A stretch of DNA of 64,000 bases from Clostridiales bacterium (GCA_004553495.1 SFLE01000004.1:1-64000); one strand, 5' to 3'. Counted from the stretch's first letter, positions 23,937 to 33,614 are shown. Program-made: numbers and translations. The notes: generated by a model from the letters alone, not told the origin.

Positions 23937-26666
23937 TCACTTTGCGAATTTTTCCTTGAGATCCTTGATCTTTATCTTGACTGCGCGCTTTGCTGCATAA
24001 ACGCCCAGAGGCGGGATCTTGTCGTCGGTATTGACCATCTTGCTGGCTTCGGGATGATCGCGGTGCAGGTGGATTGCGTCAAACTCGCAGCGGGTGGTGC
24101 ACAGACCGCAGCCGATGCACTTGTTCTGATCGACGATGGTCACGCCGCAGCCCAGGCAGCGGCTTGCTTCAGCCTTGACCTGCTCCTCGGTGAAGGTCAC
24201 GCGGTCGTTCTTCATGGTCTTTGCCTTGCGAGGATCGTGCTTGACCTCCTGGCGGACGGGTGCGTCGAAGCAGTTTATATCAATAACGACATTGTCCTTA
24301 TCCAGCTCGTAGAAGTCGCGCGGATTTCTTGCGAGAGTGAGGCTCTGACCGGGATGTACATAGCGGTGCAGGGAGATAGCGCCCTCGCGGCCTGCCGCTA
24401 TTGCGTCGATTGCAAACTTCGGGCCGGTGTAAACATCGCCGCCGACGAAAATGTCTTCCTGAGCGGTCTGGAGGGTTACGGGGTCTGCCATTGCAATACC
24501 CTTGCCGGTAGTCTTGAGAGCGCCGACATCAAGCTCGCCCCAGTCGATGGTCTGACCGATGGCGCCGATGACGGAGTTTACCTTGAGGGTCTTGAACTTA
24601 CCAGTGCCGACGGGCTTTCTTCTGCCCTTCTCATCGGGCTCGCCGAGCTCCATGATCTCGACCTTGAGACCGTTTACCTTGCCTGCTGAGGTGCCGGTGA
24701 TCTCAACGGGAGCGTTAAGATAGCAGAACTTAACGCCCTCGGCGATAGCCTCTGCGACCTCTTCCTTATCTGCGGGCATCTCCTCCTCGGAGCGGCGGTA
24801 GACTATGTAAGCCTCCTCTGCGCCGAGACGGACCGCCGTGCGCACAACATCCATTGCGACATTGCCGCCGCCGACAACGGCGACCTTCTTGCCGATTTCG
24901 ACCTTATTGCCGAGGTTGACCTCGCGCAGGAAGTCAACGCCGCCGTATACGCCCTTGAGCTCCTCTCCCGCAATGCCGAGCTTTGCCGACTTCTGAGCGC
25001 CGATGGCAACGAAGAAGCCCTTGTAGCCCTGCTCACGCAGCTGAGCGATGGTAACATCCTTGCCGACCTCAACGCCGCACTTGAACTTAACGCCCATCTT
25101 CTTGAGAACATCTATCTCGGAATTTATGACCTTGCGCTCGAGGCGGAAGGACGGGATGCCGAGGGTGAGCATGCCGCCGGGGATCTTATTGCGGTCGAAA
25201 ACGGTGACATTAGCATAGCCCATTTCTGCGAGATAGTATGCACAGCTCATGCCGGCAGGACCTGCGCCGATGATTGCGATCTTCTCTTCATAATCGGTAT
25301 CGGGGGTCTTATGACGGCGCTTTTCGGGAACATAGCGGGTCTTTTCGCTGAGCTCCTTCTCGGCGATGAACTTCTTGATCTCGTCGATTGCTACGGCGCG
25401 GTCGAGCTCGCCGCGGGTGCACGCATCCTCACATCTGCGGTTGCATATGCTGCCGCAGACCGCGGGGAACGGGTTATCCTGCTTTATGAGCTTGAGAGCA
25501 TCAAGATATCTGCCCTGAGCAGCCATCTTGATGTAGCCCTGAACCGCAATATGAGCGGGGCATGCCGCCTTACAGGGAGCGGTGCCGGACTCGTGGCAGT
25601 TTTTCTGATTATTGTTCTTATAGTCCATATCCCACATATGCTCGCCCCAGTGGTTATCGTCGGGAAGCGGCTGCTTGGGATATACAACGGGGCCGTTCTT
25701 GGTGCACAGCTTCTGACCGAGCTTTGCTGCACCCGCGGGGCACACCTCGACACACTTGCCGCAGGCAACGCACTTTTCCTTGTCAACATGGGCGCGGTAT
25801 GCGGAAGCGGACATATTCGGGGTGTTAAAAAGCTGAGAGGTGCGCAGAGCAAAGCAGGAGCCGAGAGCACAGTTGCAGATGGCGAATATCTTGTTCTCGC
25901 CGTCGATGTTGGTTATCTGGTGGACATAGCCGTTATCCTCGGCGCGCTGGAGAATGCGCATTGCCTCTTCATAGGTTATGTCGCGGCCCTTGCCGGTCTC
26001 TGTGCAGTATCTTGCGAAGGTACCGACAGCTATGCACAGCTCATCCTGCATCTCGCCGCAGCCCTCGCCCATAATGCGCATTGCATTGCGGCAGGAGCAG
26101 TAGCCGACGCCGAGCTGCCCCTCGTACTTCTTGAGCCAGTGGGAGATATGCTCGATGCTTACCGACTCGTTGGTTGCGGGTATTGCCTTCTCAACGGGAA
26201 TGACATGCATTCCGATGCCGTTGCCTCCGGGAGGCACCATGGGAGTGATCTTCGTCAGGGGCAGGAATGCCATGCGCTCGAAGAACTTTGCAATCTCGGG
26301 ATGAGCCTCGACCTGCTCGAGGTTCATGTTCATAAGCTCTGCCGCACCGGGAACGAAGATGGGCAGAACATACTGACGGCTGCCGTCGGGAGTATCGTAG
26401 TTATACTCCAGAACGCCCTTCATCGACAGTGAGTCCATTTTCTCCTGAACATAGGAAACGCTTTTGCCCATTTTTGCCGCGATCTTCTCGGGAGTGGTGG
26501 GCTTGCGCAGATCCATTGCCAGCGCTACATCAGCCTCGTCGTCGGTGACTACGCACGCCAGACCGTAGTACTCCGGATCGGTCTCGGTGAGCTTCTCAAG
26601 TCCGAGCTTGTAAGGTATGCGGTCGGTCATTTTTTTGCCGAGCGCAATGATTTTTTCTCTTGCCAT
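23937..26666 (-). CDS. Multidomain Fe-S/FAD oxidoreductase, GltD-like
   Basis: A 909-residue redox protein. In order: a helical N-terminus with a winged-helix-like region (about 58-110), a four-cysteine cluster region (about 188-212, CSC...C...C), a ferredoxin motif CVACGKCVEVCP (near 297), a Fer4_20-type region (about 365-445), a FAD/NAD(P)-binding module starting IIGAGPAGMS (near 462) as in glutamate synthase small subunits, and a C-terminal ferredoxin domain CLGCG...CIGCGLCTTRC (about 834-855). It should pass electrons between NAD(P)H and an unknown partner. HypA-like gene downstream, EFR1 gene upstream. Confidence 0.85.
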   Translation of the reverse strand: MAREKIIALGKKMTDRIPYKLGLEKLTETDPEYYGLACVVTDDEADVALAMDLRKPTTPEKIAAKMGKSVSYVQEKMDSLSMKGVLEYNYDTPDGSRQYVLPIFVPGAAELMNMNLEQVEAHPEIAKFFERMAFLPLTKITPMVPPGGNGIGMHVIPVEKAIPATNESVSIEHISHWLKKYEGQLGVGYCSCRNAMRIMGEGCGEMQDELCIAVGTFARYCTETGKGRDITYEEAMRILQRAEDNGYVHQITNIDGENKIFAICNCALGSCFALRTSQLFNTPNMSASAYRAHVDKEKCVACGKCVEVCPAGAAKLGQKLCTKNGPVVYPKQPLPDDNHWGEHMWDMDYKNNNQKNCHESGTAPCKAACPAHIAVQGYIKMAAQGRYLDALKLIKQDNPFPAVCGSICNRRCEDACTRGELDRAVAIDEIKKFIAEKELSEKTRYVPEKRRHKTPDTDYEEKIAIIGAGPAGMSCAYYLAEMGYANVTVFDRNKIPGGMLTLGIPSFRLERKVINSEIDVLKKMGVKFKCGVEVGKDVTIAQLREQGYKGFFVAIGAQKSAKLGIAGEELKGVYGGVDFLREVNLGNKVEIGKKVAVVGGGNVAMDVVRTAVRLGAEEAYIVYRRSEEEMPADKEEVAEAIAEGVKFCYLNAPVEITGTSAGKVNGLKVEIMELGEPDEKGRRKPVGTGKFKTLKVNSVIGAIGQTIDWGELDVGALKTTGKGIAMADPVTLQTAQEDIFVGGDVYTGPKFAIDAIAAGREGAISLHRYVHPGQSLTLARNPRDFYELDKDNVVIDINCFDAPVRQEVKHDPRKAKTMKNDRVTFTEEQVKAEASRCLGCGVTIVDQNKCIGCGLCTTRCEFDAIHLHRDHPEASKMVNTDDKIPPLGVYAAKRAVKIKIKDLKEKFAK

Positions 26667-26783
26667 ATGTATCCCCTTTCAATTTATATATAGTTCTTAG
26701 TCCTTTTGCGCGATGCCAGTATATCACAACTGTGTGCTCAGGCACAACATGAAATTGTTAGATAATTCTCAATTGATGCCGTT

Positions 26784-27527
26784 TTACAGGTAGAATTTCG
26801 GCTCCTTGCGCCCGGAGCAGAGCTTTTTGAGCGTGAGATGTGCGGCAAGACGCATGGGCGCGGGCACTTTGCGCGAGTCTGTCGAGCACATATTTACGCA
26901 TCTCATGCAGCTTATGCACTTTGTGGGAACGGTGCGCATATGCTTGCCCTTTATGGCGTTTGCCGGACAGTATTTCTCGCAGATGCCGCAGCCGATGCAC
27001 TCCTTCGACGCAACGGGGTACAGCGGCAGACCTGCCGCCTTTTTCTTCGCGTAATTGGGGTCACCGGGCATTTTGACGGGGCTGAAGCTGTCCATAGCCT
27101 TGAGCTTCTGGAGAAAATCATGCAGCTTTGCCTTGTCGCTCGCATCGGGTCTGCCCGCGCCGAACTCGGGGTCTATTGAGTGCGGGGCTACCATCTCGCA
27201 GCCGCCGACGGTGACAAAGCCATGCTTCTCGGCAAGCTCGCTCATCTCAAGCAGCGCATCCTCAACCGCGCGGTTGCCGAAAACGGCTACCGGAACGCAG
27301 GGAGTGCCGTTGCCCTGGATGATCTCCATGCGGCTGTACATGGGCTTGGGTATCCTGCCGCCGTAAACGGGGATGCAGAAGAATGTCAGCGTGTCCTTGT
27401 CGATGGAGGTGTTCATGCTCGGAGTGGTCAGCTCCTGCATGGGGGCATCATCGAGCTCTTTGCTGATGATGTCGGCAACGGACTTGGTGCCGCCGCAGGG
27501 ACTGAAGTAAAAAATCGCGTATTTCAT
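26784..27527 (-). CDS. EFR1-type flavodoxin-ferredoxin protein
   Basis: A 247-residue protein of the EFR1 family: a flavodoxin-like N-terminal half (IFYFSPCGGTKSVADII, FMN-phosphate loop) and a C-terminal double 4Fe-4S module, CIGCGICEKYCP and CISCMRCVNMC (about 178-212). It should carry electrons via FMN and two clusters. It lies 117 bases upstream of the 909-residue oxidoreductase on the same strand and may serve it (inference). Confidence 0.87.
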   Translation of the reverse strand: MKYAIFYFSPCGGTKSVADIISKELDDAPMQELTTPSMNTSIDKDTLTFFCIPVYGGRIPKPMYSRMEIIQGNGTPCVPVAVFGNRAVEDALLEMSELAEKHGFVTVGGCEMVAPHSIDPEFGAGRPDASDKAKLHDFLQKLKAMDSFSPVKMPGDPNYAKKKAAGLPLYPVASKECIGCGICEKYCPANAIKGKHMRTVPTKCISCMRCVNMCSTDSRKVPAPMRLAAHLTLKKLCSGRKEPKFYL

Positions 27528-27565
27528 GGTCTTTTCCCTTTCCTTTTCCTCTATGTAAATTTCTT

Positions 27566-29290
27566 TTACCCTACCTTTATGCAGTAAGTGCGCATAGCGC
27601 GCGTTCCGATGACGACATAGTTATCATACATTGCGGGCGACGCCTCTATATTGCCGCCGAGGTTCATAGAATCGAGCTGCTCGCCAGTCTTGCCGTCGAT
27701 GAGATACATATTGAAGCCGGAGTTGCAGTAGACAAGATATCCGTTGCCGTCCTTGTCGTAGAAATCTACCGGCGAGCTCCACGAATACATGGAGGTCTCC
27801 TTCTCCCATACCATCTCGCCGGTCTCCTTTTTAAGGGCGACGAGCGTTCCGGAGCTTGCGCCCGGAGTGCGCGCAACGGGCACGAATATCATGTCCGAAA
27901 GATTATTCTTGCCAATGGCTATCGTGCCCTGAACGCCGCCGGAGAGGTCCTGCACGGTGTAGCACTTATAGTCTGTGCGCCAGACTATCTCGCCGGTCTC
28001 GGCGTCTATCTTGAATATCGGAATATCCGCCGTAGAGTATGAGCGCCAGCCATAGTGGAACGAGGTGCTTATGTAGATATACGGGTGTCCGTCCTCAACA
28101 TCCACAACGGGCGAGCAATTCGTATCGTCCAGAATATCCTGCACCCACACAAGCTTCAGCGTGTTGAGATCGAGGCACATGAGGTTGCCGCCGTTATCGG
28201 CAAGGAATATGTAGTTATTGATTATCGCAGCCGACGACTCGACGCCGAGCCAGTACTTGCTGCCCGAGCGCGAGCTGTCATACTTCCACTTTACTATATT
28301 GTCCGGATCGACGGACAGCTCACCCGTCTGTTCGTTATACTTAGTGTTAAGATGGATGATGTAGAGTATGCCGTTCTCGCCGGGGTAGATGAGCTGGTCG
28401 GTCTCGGCGCTGACAAGGGGCGACGAGTCGAACATATGCCAGCCGCGGTTTGCGAAGGTCTCGTTATGACCGAACTCGAACATGACGGAGTTATCTATGA
28501 GGTTTACAACAAGCACACGCGATTTGCCGTTTACGCTGTTAACGCCGGAGCCGACATACAGTATCGGATAGCCGCGCGGGTCGAGCGCACCCGCTCCCTT
28601 GAAGTTGAAGCCGAGGTTGAGCGGATCGCGGGTATACTCGCCGGTGGTGAGCTCGTAGAAGTACACATGCCCGTCGAGAGTTGCGTATATGACCTCGACG
28701 AGGCCTGCCTTCTCACGCGCCCAGTCGTACATTGCGGTCATATTCTTGCGGGTCGCATCAGGCCACTTGACGATGAGCGGCTGACCTGTCCAGCCGCTGC
28801 CGGACCAGTATATACCGTCGGTATCGCTGAGTCCGCTCGTTGTTTTGACCCATGTCTTATTGAGCGTTTTGCTGCTGACCTCGGCAGTGCCGTAGGCGGC
28901 ACCGTTGCGGAAGTTATTGCCGCGGAAGGTGATAACGCCCTCAAGCTCCGTGTAGCGCTCGGGCAGATCGAAGTTTATCTCATACTTGTTCTCGTACTCC
29001 TCAACGACCTCGCCGTCTACCATTATTGCGGTGCTCGATATGAGCTTTTCTGGAATGGTGTCGTCAGTGGCGTGCGGCTCGAAGTCGGGCAGTCCCACCG
29101 GCGTGGGAGTCGGCTCCGGAGTGGGCGTAGGCGTGGGGGCTGCGGTCGCCTCCGCGGTTGGCTCGGGCTTATTGAGCTGCTTGTTTGCCTGGATCCCCTT
29201 GAAAACGACAAACGCCAAAAGCGCCAGAAGCAGTACGAATATTATGATGCCTATAACGGTTTTGACCGTACTTTTATTTTTCTCTTGCAT
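27566..29290 (-). CDS. Membrane-anchored PQQ-like beta-propeller protein
   Basis: A 574-residue protein with an N-terminal membrane helix (about 12-30), a Pro/Thr/Glu-rich spacer (about 40-66) and a large exported domain of repeated beta-propeller blades (segments such as YLVYCNSGFNMYLIDGKTGE and AIGKNNLSDMIFVPVARTPG) of the PQQ/BamB-like type. No PQQ-enzyme active site was seen; these propellers usually bind proteins or envelope polymers. Its partner is unknown. Starts 29 bases after the rhomboid-like gene, so the two probably share a transcript. Confidence 0.83.
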   Translation of the reverse strand: MQEKNKSTVKTVIGIIIFVLLLALLAFVVFKGIQANKQLNKPEPTAEATAAPTPTPTPEPTPTPVGLPDFEPHATDDTIPEKLISSTAIMVDGEVVEEYENKYEINFDLPERYTELEGVITFRGNNFRNGAAYGTAEVSSKTLNKTWVKTTSGLSDTDGIYWSGSGWTGQPLIVKWPDATRKNMTAMYDWAREKAGLVEVIYATLDGHVYFYELTTGEYTRDPLNLGFNFKGAGALDPRGYPILYVGSGVNSVNGKSRVLVVNLIDNSVMFEFGHNETFANRGWHMFDSSPLVSAETDQLIYPGENGILYIIHLNTKYNEQTGELSVDPDNIVKWKYDSSRSGSKYWLGVESSAAIINNYIFLADNGGNLMCLDLNTLKLVWVQDILDDTNCSPVVDVEDGHPYIYISTSFHYGWRSYSTADIPIFKIDAETGEIVWRTDYKCYTVQDLSGGVQGTIAIGKNNLSDMIFVPVARTPGASSGTLVALKKETGEMVWEKETSMYSWSSPVDFYDKDGNGYLVYCNSGFNMYLIDGKTGEQLDSMNLGGNIEASPAMYDNYVVIGTRAMRTYCIKVG

Positions 29291-29318
29291 ATCTTTACAC
29301 CACCCGATATTTCATATC

Positions 29319-30164
29319 TCACTCGGTGAAGTGAACATGGTTATTTATATGATCCTGGCAGAAGCAATGATACCCTGCGCACCTTGAGCAGTATCTGAAC
29401 TCAAGCTCGGGGTGATCGGTATCGGTCCTGCCGCAGACGCAGCATTTGTAGTTATATGCCTTCTGGCGCTGCTCATATTTCATTTTCTGCTTTTCACGGT
29501 TGAAGTTGACGGTGGTCTTTCTGTACCGCACCGAGCCGTTTGTTAACGACGATATGAGGTCAGAGCCGAAGAACACGAAGTAGTTGAGTATCGCAATGAG
29601 CGGAAGCAGGTTAAACGGAAACGGCGTTGCGAGCATGGCATAGACAAACAGCGCAGCATCTACATATGCAAGCCACTTTATCTTCACCGGAATGATGAAC
29701 ATAAACAAAACGCGGGTGTCCGGATAAAGGGTCGCAAACGAGAAGAACATGGACAGATAGATGTAATATGTCCCGATGCTCACCGACTGCTTCGTTATCA
29801 AGTATATCACCATGCCGTAGATTATCGTGAGCACGATGCCGCTGAAGATGAAGATGTTGAACCGTGCGGTGCCCCACTCGCGCTCGAGCGTGCTGCCTAT
29901 CCAGTAATAGAAGTAGAAAAACAGCAGCTCCCACATGCTGAGACTCTGCGGGATGAATATGAATGTTATGAGCCTCCATACCTCGCCCTTGAGTATGCGG
30001 TCGGGGGCAAACTCAAAGTAGTTGAGCAGCGTGCGGCTGCTGTCCATAATGCTGAGCAGCCAAACCGCGAGACTTATAACGACTATATACAGCATGAGAT
30101 TCGGTATGCCGAATCTGGGGTGTCTATAGCAGAACATATCGATTTTCTTATTGAGCTTTTTCAT
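29319..30164 (-). CDS. Rhomboid-like membrane protein with C-terminal zinc ribbon
   Basis: A 281-residue protein with about six membrane helices and the rhomboid L1-type motif GEVWRLITFIFIP, but at the expected GxSG serine it reads SIGTYYIYLSMFF, and no catalytic histidine helix motif is visible. It is probably a non-proteolytic rhomboid relative. The last ~35 residues form a zinc ribbon (CCVCG...YCSRCAGYHCFC). The start is ATG 30164 after AAAGGA; the frame is open to 30206 without a ribosome binding site. A beta-propeller gene follows. Confidence 0.75.
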   Translation of the reverse strand: MKKLNKKIDMFCYRHPRFGIPNLMLYIVVISLAVWLLSIMDSSRTLLNYFEFAPDRILKGEVWRLITFIFIPQSLSMWELLFFYFYYWIGSTLEREWGTARFNIFIFSGIVLTIIYGMVIYLITKQSVSIGTYYIYLSMFFSFATLYPDTRVLFMFIIPVKIKWLAYVDAALFVYAMLATPFPFNLLPLIAILNYFVFFGSDLISSLTNGSVRYRKTTVNFNREKQKMKYEQRQKAYNYKCCVCGRTDTDHPELEFRYCSRCAGYHCFCQDHINNHVHFTE

Positions 30165-30332
30165 GCGTTTTTCCTTTCGGATATAGTAACACTGATTATA
30201 TACCATACTGCATCTTACATCTAAAATAAGCTATTGTCCACAAAAAATTGTCGCAGGAATAACTTTTCCCTTTAAGTTTTTGCAATTATATGTTAGACTG
30301 TATTTTGTATTATTATCTGTACAGGTGAGACA

Positions 30333-31097
30333 ATGCAAAATAAAGAGAACAGCTTTGAGAGCAAAAACGATATAATCGAGGGCAGAAACGCCGTTATAGA
30401 GGCTCTGCGCGTCGGCAGGAGCATAGATAAGATATTTATCGCCAAGGGTGAAACGGACAAAACGCTCGGACACATCGCTTCAAAGGCGCGCGAAAACGGC
30501 ATAGTGGTCGCCGACGCCGACCGCCGCAAGCTCGACGCGATGAGCGTTACCAAGGCGCATCAGGGCGTTATCGCGCTCGTCGGCGTGAACGAATACTGCT
30601 CGGTAGAGGATATACTCGCGCTTGCCCGCGAAAGGGGCGAGCAGCCGTTTATCATAGTGTGCGACGAGGTGAGCGATCCGAGAAACCTCGGCGCGATAAT
30701 CCGCAGCGCAGAGTGCGCGGGCGCGCATGGGGTCATCATCCCAAAGCGCCGCAGTGCGGGGCTCACCGCAATAGTCGGCAAAGCATCTGCCGGTGCAGCA
30801 GAGCATATGAAGATAGCCCGCGTTCCGAACATCCCCGCCGTGCTCAAGCAGCTCAAGGACGAGGGCATTTGGGTATACGGTGCGGCGGCCGGCGGCTCAA
30901 GCGAGCTGTGGAGCACCGATCTCACCGGCTCTCTTGCCATCGTTATCGGCTCCGAGGGCGACGGTATGGGCAGGCTCGTGCGCGAAAACTGCGATTTCAT
31001 CGTGAGCATACCCATGGCGGGAAAGATAAACTCTCTCAACGCCTCCGCCGCCGCGTCAATAATCATGTACGAGGTACTGCGTCAGCGCCGGAGCTGA
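30333..31097 (+). CDS. rlmB: 23S rRNA (guanosine-2'-O-)-methyltransferase RlmB / TrmH family
   Basis: A 254-residue SPOUT methyltransferase. The N-terminal substrate-binding domain (EGRNAVIEAL) is followed by the SpoU knot with DEVSDPRNLGAIIRSAE, GSEGDGMGRL and SLNASAAASIIMYE motifs. RlmB methylates G2251 of 23S rRNA; the exact target in this organism is inferred from family. Start ATG after AGGTGAG. The pseudo-P-type ATPase gene follows 18 bases later. Confidence 0.92.
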   Translation: MQNKENSFESKNDIIEGRNAVIEALRVGRSIDKIFIAKGETDKTLGHIASKARENGIVVADADRRKLDAMSVTKAHQGVIALVGVNEYCSVEDILALARERGEQPFIIVCDEVSDPRNLGAIIRSAECAGAHGVIIPKRRSAGLTAIVGKASAGAAEHMKIARVPNIPAVLKQLKDEGIWVYGAAAGGSSELWSTDLTGSLAIVIGSEGDGMGRLVRENCDFIVSIPMAGKINSLNASAAASIIMYEVLRQRRS

Positions 31098-31115
31098 GTA
31101 CACAGGGATAGCTTT

Positions 31116-33578
31116 ATGAACACATTCAGTAACGACAAAAATGAATTTGATCTCGACAGCATATTGCGGGAGTTCGGCGCTCTTGACGAAGAGCCCGAAA
31201 GCGAGATACCGGAGTTTGAGCCGCCCGAGCCCATTCGTGACGAAGCGCCCGATGAGGAGATATTCTCAGCCGCGGTGGAAACGGCTCCGGCAAAGCGCGA
31301 TGCGGACGGGTTCGGATTTGACCGCGGCGAGATAATCGCACAGTTTAATTCCGACGGCAGCGTGCGCAGAGGCTCCGAGACGATCAACCCCGCCGCGATA
31401 GCCGCCGAGTTTGAAGGCTACGGCAGAGCGCCGAGCTCTCACAAGCCGCCCGAGCCGGTGATGCATGAGCCTATACCGGAATCCGAGCCCGAGCCGCCGA
31501 TAAAAGCCGCCCGCGAAGCTGCCGCGATGATAAACGCTGCGGCGGAGAAGGCTGCCGTACACGGCGACATGGCTCTCGACGAGGTAGACAGGATAGTCGC
31601 CGAAGTCAGGCAGGAGCTCGATATGCGCTCTCGGGTGATAGAGCCCGTGTCCGAGCCTGAGGAGCCGGTGCAGGAGTTTGTACCGGAGCCCACGCGCGAA
31701 CGCATCGAGGGAGAGCCTGTAACAAGTGAGCCAGAGCCCGATCTTTACGAAAACTCCGGACTACTTGACGATGCCGACGAGGACTATGCCTCAAACGAGG
31801 ACTTTGTTCCTCCCGAGGAACCACCCAAGCGCGCGCAGAAGCGCAGCCGCTCGTTCCGAGAGTCGGTCGCCGTTCCGTTTATATCCGCGCTTGCCTTCAT
31901 CGCAATGAAGGTAAAGCAGAGTCAGGTGACAATAGGCTCGGCAAGCTACGAAACGGAGGATCTCGGCGAGGAGATGCCGCCGGACAAAGCGGCAAGGTTC
32001 TATGGAAAGCACATTGCGGGACTGCGCGTGAGGGCAAGGATCTCCTTTATTCTGTGCGCTGTGCTCATTTACATAGCCTATGGGCTCCCTCTCGGCGGGG
32101 CGCTCGTTGACACCGGCGTTAAAAGCGCTGTGAGCCTTATCCTGATGCTCTGCGTCATGATATGCGGGCTCGATATTATAACAACGGGCATAATGAGTCT
32201 CGTGCGGTTTAAAATGCATGCTTACTCGCTTATTGCGGTATCTTGCCTTATATGCATGATAGATGCGTTTTTGGTCGCGGGCGGTATCAGTGAAAAGACT
32301 CTGCCGTTTTGCGTAGTGCCCTCGCTCACCATCGCGTTCGCGTTGCTCGGCAGCATACTGAATGTGCGCAGCAACAGGATAATCCTGAACACTGCCGCCT
32401 CCGCGCGAAACCCATCAACGCTCACGGCTGAAACGCCGATCACCGGCGGCGATATAACCCTCGTCAAGGCTCACCGCACGGCTGACGGCATCGTGCGCCG
32501 CACCGAGGAGGAGGGACCGGACGAGTCCGTTTTCGGCATACTCACTCCGTATTTTATCGCAGCGGCTCTCGTCTTGAGCCTTATAGCCGCCGTTATAAGC
32601 AAAAATTTTGCGGGCTTTGCTCACATTCTGTCCGGCATTTTCGTGTGCTCGGCTCCCGCGGCGATGCTGCTCACATTCCCGCTGCCGTTTTTCGTTTCGA
32701 CGAAGGGGCTTATCCGCACGGGCTCTGCCATAGCGGGCTGGTCTGGGCTGTACGACATAGGAAAATCAAAGCACATCATAATAACCGATGCCGACCTCTT
32801 TCCTAAGGGCTGCGTCAAGATCGGCAAGGTGCACATCCTCTCCGGCATGAAGCCGGAAAAGGTCATTTCGTTTGCCGGCAGCATAATTTCCGCATCCGGA
32901 AGCTGCATGGTATCGCCATTTTCCGATCTCATGCGCAAGGCAAACGCCTCACTCCTGACCGTTGAGGGCTTCACGGTGCACGAAAGCGGCGGGCTTAAAG
33001 CCATGGTTGACGGCGAGGAGGTCCTGTGCGGCGACGCTGCATTCATGCGGCTTATGGGCGTTGTGCTGCCGGAGAAATATGTGCTCAGGGGCGGCGTGTA
33101 CATCGCCGTTTCGGGCAAAATATGCGGCGTTTTCGAGATGCAGTACACCGCGACCGACGCCGTTAAGGACGCGCTCACCGAGCTTATGAGCTCCGGCAGG
33201 CACGCAATATTTGCCGTGCGCGATTTTAATGTCACGCCGCAGATGCTGTCGGTCAAGTTCGATATGCCGACCGACGGGTTCGATTTCCCGCCATATACCG
33301 AGCGCTACGCCGTTTCGGGCGCGGAGCCTTCCGACGGAAGCCGCCCCGCCGCACTCATCTCGCGTGAGGGACTCGGCGCGCTCGTCTCCCTTGCGGGACA
33401 GGGAAAACGGCTGTACGGCAGGATAAGACTAAATGTCATGCTCAGCGTTATGAGCGCGGTTATCGGCATGATAACGGCGTTTATCATGAGCCTCGGCGCG
33501 GGCGCAGGCGTTACCGCCGTGCTGACATATATGCTCGCGTGGCTGCTCATTTCGGTCATACTGGCATTTGCGTCATAA
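31116..33578 (+). CDS. Degenerate P-type ATPase-like membrane protein with acidic N-terminus
   Basis: An 820-residue protein not matched to a named family. Residues 1-300 are acidic and Pro/Glu-rich, probably disordered. From about 306 there are membrane helices, then a segment at 511-525 (CSAPAAMLLTFPLPF) that aligns with the P1B-type CPC-A---TP helix, and GLIRTGSAIAGW...IITDADLFPKG (D558) where P-type ATPases have GxLIKGG...FDKTGTLTxG. N-domain-like (GLKAMVDGEEVLCGDAAFMR), AVSGKICG and a final helix pair (about 775-818) follow. The phosphorylated Asp and GDGxND hinge are absent, so ATP-driven transport is unlikely. Confidence 0.7.
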   Translation: MNTFSNDKNEFDLDSILREFGALDEEPESEIPEFEPPEPIRDEAPDEEIFSAAVETAPAKRDADGFGFDRGEIIAQFNSDGSVRRGSETINPAAIAAEFEGYGRAPSSHKPPEPVMHEPIPESEPEPPIKAAREAAAMINAAAEKAAVHGDMALDEVDRIVAEVRQELDMRSRVIEPVSEPEEPVQEFVPEPTRERIEGEPVTSEPEPDLYENSGLLDDADEDYASNEDFVPPEEPPKRAQKRSRSFRESVAVPFISALAFIAMKVKQSQVTIGSASYETEDLGEEMPPDKAARFYGKHIAGLRVRARISFILCAVLIYIAYGLPLGGALVDTGVKSAVSLILMLCVMICGLDIITTGIMSLVRFKMHAYSLIAVSCLICMIDAFLVAGGISEKTLPFCVVPSLTIAFALLGSILNVRSNRIILNTAASARNPSTLTAETPITGGDITLVKAHRTADGIVRRTEEEGPDESVFGILTPYFIAAALVLSLIAAVISKNFAGFAHILSGIFVCSAPAAMLLTFPLPFFVSTKGLIRTGSAIAGWSGLYDIGKSKHIIITDADLFPKGCVKIGKVHILSGMKPEKVISFAGSIISASGSCMVSPFSDLMRKANASLLTVEGFTVHESGGLKAMVDGEEVLCGDAAFMRLMGVVLPEKYVLRGGVYIAVSGKICGVFEMQYTATDAVKDALTELMSSGRHAIFAVRDFNVTPQMLSVKFDMPTDGFDFPPYTERYAVSGAEPSDGSRPAALISREGLGALVSLAGQGKRLYGRIRLNVMLSVMSAVIGMITAFIMSLGAGAGVTAVLTYMLAWLLISVILAFAS

Positions 33579-33585
33579 AAAAATG

Positions 33586-33614
33586 TTGCGCTTGTTTTTT
33601 AAGTAGTGTATAAT
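33586..33614 (+). promoter_or_regulatory. Promoter of the EF-G-like gene
   Basis: TTGCGC (33586-33591), 17-base spacer, perfect TATAAT (33609-33614), 52 bases before the start; the gene has codon use of a well-expressed gene. Confidence 0.65.

Noticed and set aside
25311..26432. 373-residue open frame on the plus strand
   Set aside because: Antisense to the Fe-S flavoprotein with its intact cluster motifs.
28055..29329. 424-residue open frame on the plus strand
   Set aside because: Antisense to the beta-propeller gene.
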